From positions 1 to 7,691 of the forward strand of contig JAAYQY010000453.1 of assembly GCA_012519125.1 (NCBI GenBank): 7,691 bases of DNA. The letters run 5' to 3'. Position numbers and translations under genes: made by a program. The notes under the pieces are model-generated. The model ran no database searches. It was not told the DNA's origin and saw only the letters and a program-made list of their open reading frames with translations. Positions 1 through 5,888 of this stretch are shown here, in pieces. Numbering within the stretch: position 1 is the first letter of the stretch; every line of letters starts with the position of its first letter. Source of the DNA: Spirochaetales bacterium (GTDB lineage: Bacteria > Spirochaetota > Spirochaetia > Sphaerochaetales > Sphaerochaetaceae).

Positions 1-81
1 TACTGATTTATGCATAGTCGTATTACTGCAGACGCTTCTACATATACTCTTTAGGTATGTATGCCCAGTACCCATTTCCTT

Positions 82-270
82 TCACTCAGCTGAACATTCC
101 CGTTTATATTCAACGACACTCACATCAATGCATGTGTTTCTAGATGGACTTTCAGGAACAATTTCTTCGATGACAAACTTTCCAGAACCAGAATGACTTT
201 GGGTAGTACCATCACATCCCATGGTCAATGCAAGAACCACCAAGCAGACGAGTATCCAGGCTTTGCGCAT
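82..270 (-). CDS. small predicted lipoprotein, unknown function
   Basis: This encodes 62 residues. The N-terminus is MRKAWILVCLVVLALTMGC: two basic residues, a hydrophobic stretch (about 5-15) and a cysteine at 19 that would be lipidated after signal peptidase II cleavage. The lipobox is loose (L15-T-M-G-C19, so Leu is at -4), a form tolerated in spirochaetes. The mature part is only about 44 residues, starts with a Ser/Thr/Gly-rich linker (20-29), has two further cysteines (49 and 59) that could form a disulfide, and matches no family I recognise. The start at 270 is chosen because AGGAGG lies 7 nt upstream. An in-frame ATG at 307-309 would add 13 residues ahead of the signal peptide and lies within a hairpin, so it is rejected. 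The gene is separated from the upstream lyase gene by 107 nt containing that hairpin, which also covers this gene's Shine-Dalgarno sequence. The reading as a lipoprotein is fairly sure; the function is unknown. Confidence 0.7.
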   Translation of the reverse strand: MRKAWILVCLVVLALTMGCDGTTQSHSGSGKFVIEEIVPESPSRNTCIDVSVVEYKRECSAE

Positions 271-320
271 AGAAAAACCTCCTGTATGCCATTTTCTGAG
301 AAAAAGCATACAAGAGGTTT
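271..320 (-). terminator. stem-loop: candidate terminator that buries the downstream Shine-Dalgarno
   Basis: On the minus strand the arms at 306-320 and 275-289 pair over 15 bp with a single G-U wobble. The 16-nt loop can itself fold as a short stem (TTTTC/GAAAA). A T-rich tract (TTTTTCT) at 277-271 follows and overlaps the base of the stem, as in intrinsic terminators. The 3' arm contains AGGAGG (278-283), the Shine-Dalgarno of the lipoprotein gene starting at 270. The fold would therefore either end transcription from the UxaA-type genes or hide the ribosome binding site. A second, smaller 6-bp hairpin lies just upstream (335-352). The pairing is read directly; the role is inferred. Confidence 0.6.
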
Positions 321-377
321 CTTGGGCAAGAAAGAGAAGAACCTAGTCTTCTGGAAATATTTCTTGATTTTTTTTAT

Positions 378-1538
378 CTAAACAAACCTGCACACATGGT
401 CGATACAGACATCGGAGAAGCCAAAGGCCTCTGCCTTGGTGAGCTTGCCGTTGCAGACTGAGAGAATATCGTCATAAATTCGGTCAGCACCATCCTCAAG
501 GGAGTACTCTCCATCAATGATGCCACTCACATCGGTATCCATATTATCCAGCATATGCTGATACGTTTCCCGGTTGCCCGTAATCTTGAGCACCGGCGCA
601 AGGGCAATGCCGGTAGGGGTGCCTCTGCCGGTGGTAAATGCAACCAGCTGACACCCACCGGCGACCATGCTGGTGATGGAAGCAATATCGTACCCCGGAG
701 TATCCATGATGAGAGAACCCTGCTTGGTGGGGCGCACTGCCTCGGCAAGCACCTCAACGATAGGGCGTGAACCACCCTTCTTGATGCATCCGAGGCTTTT
801 CTCCTCCAGAGTGGAAAGCCCTCCCTCCTTGTTGCCGGGAGTAGGCTGACCGGCACGGCAACTCTGCCCTGCCGAGGCAAGATGCTCCTCATACGCCTTG
901 CAAATGCCGATGATCTGATCGTGCACCTCTTTGTTGATCGCCCTCCTTGCCAGAATATGCTCTGCCCCGATGAACTCAATCGTCTCACTGAGCATGGTGG
1001 AAGCGCCCTCATCAATCAGGCGGTCACAGCAAAGACCAAGAGCTGGATTGGCAGCAAGGCCGCTGGTGGCATCGCTTCCACCACACTCAAGCCCCAGCAA
1101 CAACTCAGAGACATCACACCATTGGCGTTGCTGCATACTCGCCTGGGCTACCAGTTCTCGGGCAGCGGAAACTGCCTTTGCTGCAGTCTTGAGCGTACCT
1201 CCCTCCTGCTGAATGCCAAAGGAGACGACTGGCTTGGAAGTTTCTTTTTGAATTTTTTGTCTCAGCTCCGTATGCCCCACCGTCTCACACCCAAGACCGA
1301 TGATGACCACCGCAAATACATTGGGATTGAGGGCAAACCCGGTGAGCACACGTTGGGTCAACTCAGTATTTGCCTCCACATCCGCACAGCCGGTGTTGAT
1401 GATCACATTCACCGTTCCCTGCACCTGGTTTGCCACAATCCTGGCTGTCTCACTCGCACAGCCACAGGTGGGAAGCACCAAAACGAGATTACGCACCCCA
1501 CTTCTCCCCTCAGAGCGCTTGTATCCCAAAAATTGCAT
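378..1538 (-). CDS. UxaA-family lyase, large (catalytic) subunit; altronate dehydratase-like
   Basis: This is a 386-residue protein corresponding to the C-terminal catalytic part of the altronate/galactarate dehydratase family (UxaA, GarD), which also includes the sulfolactate sulfo-lyase large subunit. Family hallmarks visible are PTCGCASE (23-30), NTGCADVEAN (49-58), GLGCETVGHTEL (81-92), LECGGSDATSGLAANPALG (150-168), LSETIEFIGAE (183-193), the GGLSTLEEKSLGCIKKGG segment (239-256), DTPGYD (279-284), VAGGCQLVAFTTGRGTPTG (292-310) and PVLKITGN (315-322). Several conserved Cys may bind the iron these enzymes are known to use. Full-length UxaA fuses this part to an N-terminal SAF domain. Here the SAF part is the separate upstream gene, and the two overlap by one base (TGATG). 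The start at 1538 has AGGAGG 7 nt upstream; the ATG at 1556 lies inside the preceding gene without such support. The linked rhamnogalacturonan acetylesterase favours altronate dehydration (galacturonate catabolism, giving 2-keto-3-deoxygluconate). Sulfolactate or another sugar acid remains possible. Confidence 0.9.
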   Translation of the reverse strand: MQFLGYKRSEGRSGVRNLVLVLPTCGCASETARIVANQVQGTVNVIINTGCADVEANTELTQRVLTGFALNPNVFAVVIIGLGCETVGHTELRQKIQKETSKPVVSFGIQQEGGTLKTAAKAVSAARELVAQASMQQRQWCDVSELLLGLECGGSDATSGLAANPALGLCCDRLIDEGASTMLSETIEFIGAEHILARRAINKEVHDQIIGICKAYEEHLASAGQSCRAGQPTPGNKEGGLSTLEEKSLGCIKKGGSRPIVEVLAEAVRPTKQGSLIMDTPGYDIASITSMVAGGCQLVAFTTGRGTPTGIALAPVLKITGNRETYQHMLDNMDTDVSGIIDGEYSLEDGADRIYDDILSVCNGKLTKAEAFGFSDVCIDHVCRFV

Positions 1539-1843
1539 CAAAGGGCCTCCTGCCAAAGCTCATCGTCATACTTGCGGTCACCACCCACCAGATTACGATG
1601 GGACACCCATCCACCCTTTCCGATAGGTTCGGTGGCTGTCCCGATGCACTCGCCGTACTTGTAGATTGCATCCCCTGCCTTGATATCCACCAAGGCAATC
1701 TTGTGCCAGGCAGGAACAGTTGAAACACAGAGCAAGCGCTCTTGGTACGGCAAAAGCAAGCTTACACGGTCGCCCGGGTGTGCTTCCTGCATGCAGGTTG
1801 CTACCGTATCCTTACTGTCTATCTTGATCGCCTGTATATCCAT
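1538..1843 (-). CDS. UxaA-family lyase, small SAF-domain subunit
   Basis: This 101-residue protein matches the N-terminal SAF domain of UxaA/GarD-type dehydratases, which occurs as a separate small subunit in split enzymes (as in sulfolactate sulfo-lyase and many UxaA-like pairs). Diagnostic is the stretch from residue 47: HKIAL (47-51), followed by KYG (62-64), IGTA (67-70), the glycine-containing IGKGGWVSHRNL (74-85), and a polar C-terminus. The usual family ending is close to VHxHN; here it reads VSHRN with His82 kept. The start at 1843 is chosen over the ATG at 1915 because GAGGGGAG lies about 8 nt upstream and the 101-residue length fits the family. The 24 extra residues of the longer reading are Phe-rich and unlike the family. 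The gene lies 82 nt after the acetylesterase, a gap with no convincing terminator or promoter, so it is probably read from the upstream operon. It must work with the large subunit directly downstream. Confidence 0.87.
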   Translation of the reverse strand: MDIQAIKIDSKDTVATCMQEAHPGDRVSLLLPYQERLLCVSTVPAWHKIALVDIKAGDAIYKYGECIGTATEPIGKGGWVSHRNLVGGDRKYDDELWQEAL

Positions 1844-1925
1844 GAGTACGCTCCCCTCTTCACATTGCTGACCATCGTAAAAGAAAAATGCGTCAGAGAA
1901 AAGAGTTCTCAGCAAGAAAGCCTAT

Positions 1926-2582
1926 TCATTCTCTCGGAGTATGCTGGGACAAGAAGCGCAACACCCTCCGTGCCACCACACGGGCACCAACCTCGTTGAG
2001 GTGGGTATCATCCGCAACTCCCTCTGGGTAGTTCGGATGCTCCAAGGGTTTAAGATGCAGAAACAATTGCTTGGAAGCCTCCGCTCCCAAATGTGTGAGT
2101 ATCTGAAAGGTCTCCTGGGTAAGGTCGAACACCGCATAACCTCTTCCTTTGGCAAGGGCTATCATCGCAGAGGGGTAGTCACCATGGGTCTGGACCAATA
2201 CCCCGTCATCGTCAAAACGCCTTCGGCAGATAGGAGTAAGAAGAATCGGACAGGCTCCCTTCTGGCGCACCTGTTCTGCCATGAAGGCAAGATTACCCTG
2301 ATAAGTGGTCCAAGGATCGGTATGGCGCTCCTCGTCCTCCTTGCTGTCATTGTGGCCGAATTGGATCATGACCACATCATCAGCATGCAGAGCCCTCAGG
2401 CATCGATCAAACACCCCTTCCTGAAGAAATGACTTGGTACTGCGTCCATTGAGCGCAAGGTTCACTACCGTGAAGCTGGTGCCGAGCAAAGGTTGCATAA
2501 CCATCCCCCACCCCGTCTCAGGTCGCTTGTCAGCCTCCTTTTCGGCACAGGTGGAGTCACCGAGGAGAAAGAGCTGTCTCAT
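1926..2582 (-). CDS. rhamnogalacturonan acetylesterase-like SGNH hydrolase (CE12 type)
   Basis: This 218-residue protein has the full SGNH/GDSL set: block I GDST (8-11, nucleophile Ser10), block II NGRSTKSF (45-52, with Gly46 for the oxyanion hole), block III GHND (76-79, Asn78) and block V DDTH (191-194, giving the catalytic Asp191/His194 pair). GRSTKSF, QFGHND, TPICRRRF (116-123) and the DTHLN ending are typical of the rhamnogalacturonan acetylesterase branch (relatives include Bacillus YesT), which removes acetyl groups from pectin fragments. There is no signal peptide, so it should act in the cytoplasm on imported oligosaccharides. The ATG at 2582 follows GAGGAGGAGG and overlaps the stop of the preceding small membrane protein gene by 4 nt (ATGA), indicating coupled translation. 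Its place in the same run as an ABC exporter and two-component system is unusual; the UxaA-type genes downstream are a more natural partner. Family call is firm; the exact substrate is inferred. Confidence 0.9.
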   Translation of the reverse strand: MRQLFLLGDSTCAEKEADKRPETGWGMVMQPLLGTSFTVVNLALNGRSTKSFLQEGVFDRCLRALHADDVVMIQFGHNDSKEDEERHTDPWTTYQGNLAFMAEQVRQKGACPILLTPICRRRFDDDGVLVQTHGDYPSAMIALAKGRGYAVFDLTQETFQILTHLGAEASKQLFLHLKPLEHPNYPEGVADDTHLNEVGARVVARRVLRFLSQHTPRE

Positions 2583-2773
2583 TGCTTGGCCTCCTCCTCT
2601 TCCTTTCCCCAGCCGCTGAGCATGTCCTCAGTAGAGACCAACGGAGGCTTTGCCATCGGCTTATTCTGCACTTCAGGATTGCGCTTCTTCTGCTTTCTCA
2701 GCGACACCATGCCAAGCCCTGCCAACAACACCGCCACGGTGTAAATGCCAATAAGGATACTCAGGTCACGCAT
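2579..2773 (-). CDS. small single-pass membrane protein, unknown function
   Basis: This encodes 64 residues and matches no family I recognise. One transmembrane helix spans about residues 4-25. It is followed by a strongly basic patch (RKQKKR, 26-31), a Pro/Lys-containing linker (33-45) and an acidic tail (EEEE, 58-61). By the positive-inside rule the N-terminus should face out and the tail should lie in the cytoplasm. The start at 2773 has GGGAGG 4-5 nt upstream and lies one base after the response regulator stop. The ATG at 2809 would overlap the regulator gene by 35 nt and is not needed. The 3' end overlaps the acetylesterase start by 4 nt. Tight packing and a proper ribosome binding site on both sides make it a real gene. 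It could be an accessory of the kinase or transporter, or a membrane tether, but nothing in its sequence decides this. Confidence 0.72.
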   Translation of the reverse strand: MRDLSILIGIYTVAVLLAGLGMVSLRKQKKRNPEVQNKPMAKPPLVSTEDMLSGWGKEEEEAKQ

Positions 2774-2774
2774 G

Positions 2775-3386
2775 CTACCTCCCACTACTCTTGCGCTGCC
2801 AATAGGCAATGGCCAGTTGGGTGCGGTCGCGCAAGGCCAGCTTATCCAACATCACCGATATCACATTACGCACCGTCCCTTCGCTCAAACAGAGACGAGC
2901 AGCAATTTCCTTGTTCGAAAGCCCGCCGGCCAGCTGCTCCAACACTTCCTGCTCCCCCCGGCTCAAGTCATGGAACACCAGAGGATCGGAGAAACTTCTC
3001 AGTGCCTGCTCGCTGATAACCGGAAGCCCCTGATACACTGCCTTGATCGTCATCAGCTGCTTCTCAGTAGGATCACTTTTAAGCAAGAAGCCTGAGGCCC
3101 CTGCTTCCAAAGCCCGATGAACGGTACGGTAATCGGCAAACGTGGTGAGCATCAGGATCTTGATACGGGGAAACTGGGCTCTGATGCGCTGGGCAGCCTC
3201 AAGACCATCCATTACCGGCATCTGGATATCCAAGAGTACCACATCCGCTTCCAAACGCCCAAGAAGATCGAGTGCTTCAGCACCATTGGTGGCACACCCC
3301 ACAATATGCACATCCTCATCCTCAGCGAGCAAGACCGAAAGTGACTCCAACACCAATTCGTCATCATCCACGAGCACAATTCTCAC
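2775..3386 (-). CDS. two-component response regulator, NarL/LuxR (FixJ) type
   Basis: This 203-residue protein has an N-terminal receiver domain (1-115): acidic pocket DDD (7-9), phosphoacceptor Asp53 in LLDIQMPVMDG, Thr81/Thr82 and Lys103 (GFLLKSD). A C-terminal GerE/LuxR-type helix-turn-helix follows (about 140-197), with LSRGEQEVL, GGLSNKEIAARLCLSEGTVR and the recognition helix after it. It should be phosphorylated by the kinase encoded immediately upstream and then bind DNA as a dimer. In Lnr-type systems the regulator activates its own exporter operon, and the 14-bp palindrome at 6875-6888 is the natural candidate site here. The start is GTG at 3386, one base after the kinase stop, with a G-rich ribosome binding region (GGGGGG, 3394-3399). 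No better start exists, because the receiver domain begins at once with RIVLVDDDE. One base separates its stop from the next gene. Confidence 0.95.
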   Translation of the reverse strand: MRIVLVDDDELVLESLSVLLAEDEDVHIVGCATNGAEALDLLGRLEADVVLLDIQMPVMDGLEAAQRIRAQFPRIKILMLTTFADYRTVHRALEAGASGFLLKSDPTEKQLMTIKAVYQGLPVISEQALRSFSDPLVFHDLSRGEQEVLEQLAGGLSNKEIAARLCLSEGTVRNVISVMLDKLALRDRTQLAIAYWQRKSSGR

Positions 3387-3387
3387 T

Positions 3388-4479
3388 TCAGTACCCCCCG
3401 GTCAACGGAATGACGACAATCAGGCGAAAGGTTGCCGCTCTCTGTATCGAAAGGCTGCCTCCGACTGCTTCCACACGCCGACGCATATACCTCAGGCCAT
3501 TTCCATCAGCACGTTCATCTTCCCTGATAAGGCCATCGTTTTCCAGCATCATGCGTACCATCGTCTGGCTCGAGTCAATCTGCAAAACCACTGAACTAGG
3601 CTTTGCATGCTTGGCCACATTGGTAAGAGCCTCAGTAAGACAGGTATGGAGCAATTGGCGCACCGAGGCAGGGACCAACAGCAGATCACCCCGGATTTGG
3701 GTTTCCACCGGGTAACTGAACTCCTTGAGCAATGCTTCCAAACGGGACTTTTCCACCTCTGGATCACTCTCCAAGTCACGCACCGCCATCTTCAGGTGCC
3801 CAAGACTACGCTCCAGCCGATCAATAACCTTGTCCTGACTCTCCCTGGCCCGATCCACCTCGCCCCGCTCCAACAAAGAGCGCACCATCTTCCCCGAAAG
3901 ATGCGCCCCTGTCAGTTCATGCCCCAAGCTGTCGTGGAGAATCTGGGCAATGTGGGAACGCTCCTCAAGACGAGAGAGCTGCTGGGCATCCTGATAGTCG
4001 AGCAGCAGATGCACTTGCTCCTCCTCCAGACGATGGAGGTGGAGGCGTAGTGCATCAGCCTCTCCTTGCAGTACGCACCGTTCGGCCTTCCAACGCGAAA
4101 GCAGGAGACCGAGCACCAAACAAAACAAGGGAAACTGGAATAGCGCAAGTTCAAGCAGGAAAAATGAGACCGAACCATAGAGAAGAGCAAAAAGCGGTCT
4201 GTTTTCGGTGGCAAAATACCACACATACACGCCGAGCAACACTCCTGCATCCCCTACAAACAAGGAGATGACCACCAAGAAACTGGCATCGATGAGCATC
4301 CAGGAAGGGTTGGGACGGAATCTCCAGCGAACCAGGAGGGAGAGGACCACCAAAAGGAAAATGAGAATCTTCAACGCATCGAGGACGGGAAAAAGAAGAA
4401 CGAGAGCAAGGAGCAACAGGGCAAGCAAGAGTACCGTTTCCACCACCTCATACCCTAAAAGAACCCTCTTGCCTGCCAA
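3388..4479 (-). CDS. membrane sensor histidine kinase (HisKA_3 / NarL-DesK class)
   Basis: This 363-residue protein has an N-terminal membrane module (about 10-128) with four or five helices and only very short loops, so there is no extracytoplasmic sensor domain. That architecture fits intramembrane sensing, as in LnrJ, LiaS or DesK. A linker coiled coil follows (about 138-175). The dimerization/phosphoacceptor region is ERSHIAQILHDSLGHELTG, with His182 in the HDSLGHEL box. The HATPase_c part has the N-box TEALTNVAKHA (282-292, Asn287) and a G-box around DGNGLRYMRRRVEAVGGSL (325-343). The start is TTG at 4479, 3 nt after the permease stop, with AAGGAG about 10 nt upstream. The next in-frame Met is residue 61, too late to keep the first helices. 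It should phosphorylate the regulator encoded one base downstream. The inducing signal is unknown; by analogy it may be a membrane-active compound exported by the linked ABC transporter. Confidence 0.93.
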   Translation of the reverse strand: MAGKRVLLGYEVVETVLLLALLLLALVLLFPVLDALKILIFLLVVLSLLVRWRFRPNPSWMLIDASFLVVISLFVGDAGVLLGVYVWYFATENRPLFALLYGSVSFFLLELALFQFPLFCLVLGLLLSRWKAERCVLQGEADALRLHLHRLEEEQVHLLLDYQDAQQLSRLEERSHIAQILHDSLGHELTGAHLSGKMVRSLLERGEVDRARESQDKVIDRLERSLGHLKMAVRDLESDPEVEKSRLEALLKEFSYPVETQIRGDLLLVPASVRQLLHTCLTEALTNVAKHAKPSSVVLQIDSSQTMVRMMLENDGLIREDERADGNGLRYMRRRVEAVGGSLSIQRAATFRLIVVIPLTGGY

Positions 4480-4482
4480 CTT

Positions 4483-5160
4483 CTAGAATCTCCTTTTACT
4501 TCCCAACAAGAGAAATATCCCTGCAAACACCAAGAGTACCACACCCGCGATCAGGATACCAGCACTCTGTTTTTCATACAGGCCAGCAAGCGCATGGGCA
4601 AGCCAGTAGGTGGGAAGAATCCGAACAAGGCGTTGTACGCTCTCTGGCAAGAGATGCAGCGGGAAGGAGAGCCCGCTGATCAGGCACATGATGGATCCCA
4701 CTCCACTGAAGAGCGCAAAGCTGGTCGTGTAGGAACGAAACATGGTGTTCCAGGCAAGCGAGAAGGAGAGCACCATCACGCTATAGGCAAGATAGAGAAG
4801 CCAAAGCACTGCATAGTTGGTGAGGCTCGGTCCAAACCTTATGACACTCGCAATGACAAAGATGGTCGCTTGTGATGCAAGCAGTACCAGCGCGGCACCA
4901 AGATGGCTGAACAGGTAGGTGGCATGGGAGACCGGTGAAGCCGCAATTCTCACCACAACCTTGCGCATCCTATCCTCAACCACAGGACGGGTCATAAGGA
5001 AAGCTGAGTAAAAATTGAGCAGACCATACAGGCTCATTCCCATGGGGAGGCTTCCCCCTGTGGAAGGGATGAACAACAATACTACAGGAAACACCACCAG
5101 AAGCAAGAGTGAGAACTTTTGCTGGAGATTGGTCCTCAGGGCAAGCAAGAAAATTGTCAT
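4483..5160 (-). CDS. ABC-2 type transporter permease (second)
   Basis: This 225-residue integral membrane protein has about six hydrophobic helices (near 17-31, 41-57, 84-107, 115-137, 146-170 and 199-219). Two features are typical of ABC-2 permeases of drug and antibiotic exporters: a charged cytoplasmic stretch before helix three (VEDRMRKVVVRIAASPVSHATY, 61-82), and SGLSFPLHLLPESVQRLVR (162-180) leading into ILPTYWLAHAL. The latter matches the GxxxPxxxLP-type loop before the last helix in LnrM/N- and DrrB-like proteins. The start at 5160 overlaps the previous permease stop by 4 nt (ATGA) and has AAGGAGG about 9 nt upstream. With the other permease and the ATPase it would form an asymmetric exporter (one dimeric ATPase, two different membrane subunits). 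The substrate is not readable from sequence. Confidence 0.9.
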   Translation of the reverse strand: MTIFLLALRTNLQQKFSLLLLVVFPVVLLFIPSTGGSLPMGMSLYGLLNFYSAFLMTRPVVEDRMRKVVVRIAASPVSHATYLFSHLGAALVLLASQATIFVIASVIRFGPSLTNYAVLWLLYLAYSVMVLSFSLAWNTMFRSYTTSFALFSGVGSIMCLISGLSFPLHLLPESVQRLVRILPTYWLAHALAGLYEKQSAGILIAGVVLLVFAGIFLLLGSKRRF

Positions 5161-5888
5161 ACCACCACCCTCCTTACCAAACCCTTGAGCAACACAAAAA
5201 GCACCACCGAAAGACCGAACAGCGGACCGAGGGTGATGATGGCTTGCAGCCAGTTGCCCTCCATTACGCCAAGAGAGGCAGTATTGGCAAGGCTCATTGG
5301 GGTTCCGTACAGCCGAAAGAACCGAAATACTGCACTCTTAGGCAGCGGGAAGTAGAGGCCGACAAGCATGGGAACCACAGACCCATACACGGTCGTTACG
5401 ATGTTTGCTACCTTCGGCGAACCACAGAAAAGCAGCAGTACCGTTCCCAACAACTGATTGAAGAGTACCGAAAGAAAAATGATTGCCAACACCAAAGGGA
5501 AATAGGGGAAAGACGCACCCAATATCAGGATCGAGAAGACGAGCACGACACAGGACTGCATGAAACTCACCACCGTACCACTGAGCAGAACTGAAAGTAC
5601 CAGCGACCGGCCTTCAGCAGGGGTGGAGAAGAGACGGTCGTGCATCGGGGTGAACAAGTCTTCACTGAGGGTCTCAAAGCTCATTGCAGAGGCGTAAATC
5701 TGGAACGTCAATGCAAAGCCGATTGCCAGAACCGTCGCACGGTTTTGCGACCCTATTTCCATTCCCGTCTCAATGCCAATATTCCGATACAGAAAATCAA
5801 AGAAGAAGATCAGGACGAGCGGAAAGAGAATCAGGATGACCTGACCGATCAGGTCGTGCGAAGCTCTTTTCAAGTGAAAACCAATCAT
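5157..5888 (-). CDS. ABC-2 type transporter permease (first)
   Basis: This 243-residue membrane protein has about six transmembrane helices: 15-34, 51-69, 96-124, 130-154, 162-180 and 217-235. The N-terminus (MIGFHLKRASHDL) is a short amphipathic cytoplasmic stretch of the kind that contacts the ATPase. The cytoplasmic loop after helix two (FETLSEDLFTPMHDRLFSTP, 71-90) carries acidic residues and an STP segment, as in ABC-2 family permeases that need a coupling interface. It is diverged from the second permease but has the same layout, suggesting an old duplication and a heterodimeric channel. The start at 5888 overlaps the ATPase stop by 4 nt (ATGA), with GAGGTG about 6 nt upstream. Its likely role is the export or membrane clearance of a hydrophobic compound together with the linked ATPase. 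Confidence 0.88.
   Translation of the reverse strand: MIGFHLKRASHDLIGQVILILFPLVLIFFFDFLYRNIGIETGMEIGSQNRATVLAIGFALTFQIYASAMSFETLSEDLFTPMHDRLFSTPAEGRSLVLSVLLSGTVVSFMQSCVVLVFSILILGASFPYFPLVLAIIFLSVLFNQLLGTVLLLFCGSPKVANIVTTVYGSVVPMLVGLYFPLPKSAVFRFFRLYGTPMSLANTASLGVMEGNWLQAIITLGPLFGLSVVLFVLLKGLVRRVVV

Noticed and set aside
39..61. Imperfect AT-rich inverted repeat downstream of the lipoprotein gene
   Set aside because: About 6 bp of A/T-rich stem with a bulge and no T tract on the minus strand. It could easily be chance.
882..1664. 260-codon open frame on the plus strand, antisense to the lyase genes
   Set aside because: The minus strand carries well-supported UxaA-family motifs throughout. The plus frame has no recognisable domain and looks like a codon-bias shadow.
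1896..1910. Small hairpin (GAGAA/TTCTC) followed by a T-rich stretch between the acetylesterase and the SAF subunit
   Set aside because: The stem is only 5 bp with a mismatch beyond it, and the T-rich stretch starts several bases later, so it is too weak to call as a terminator.
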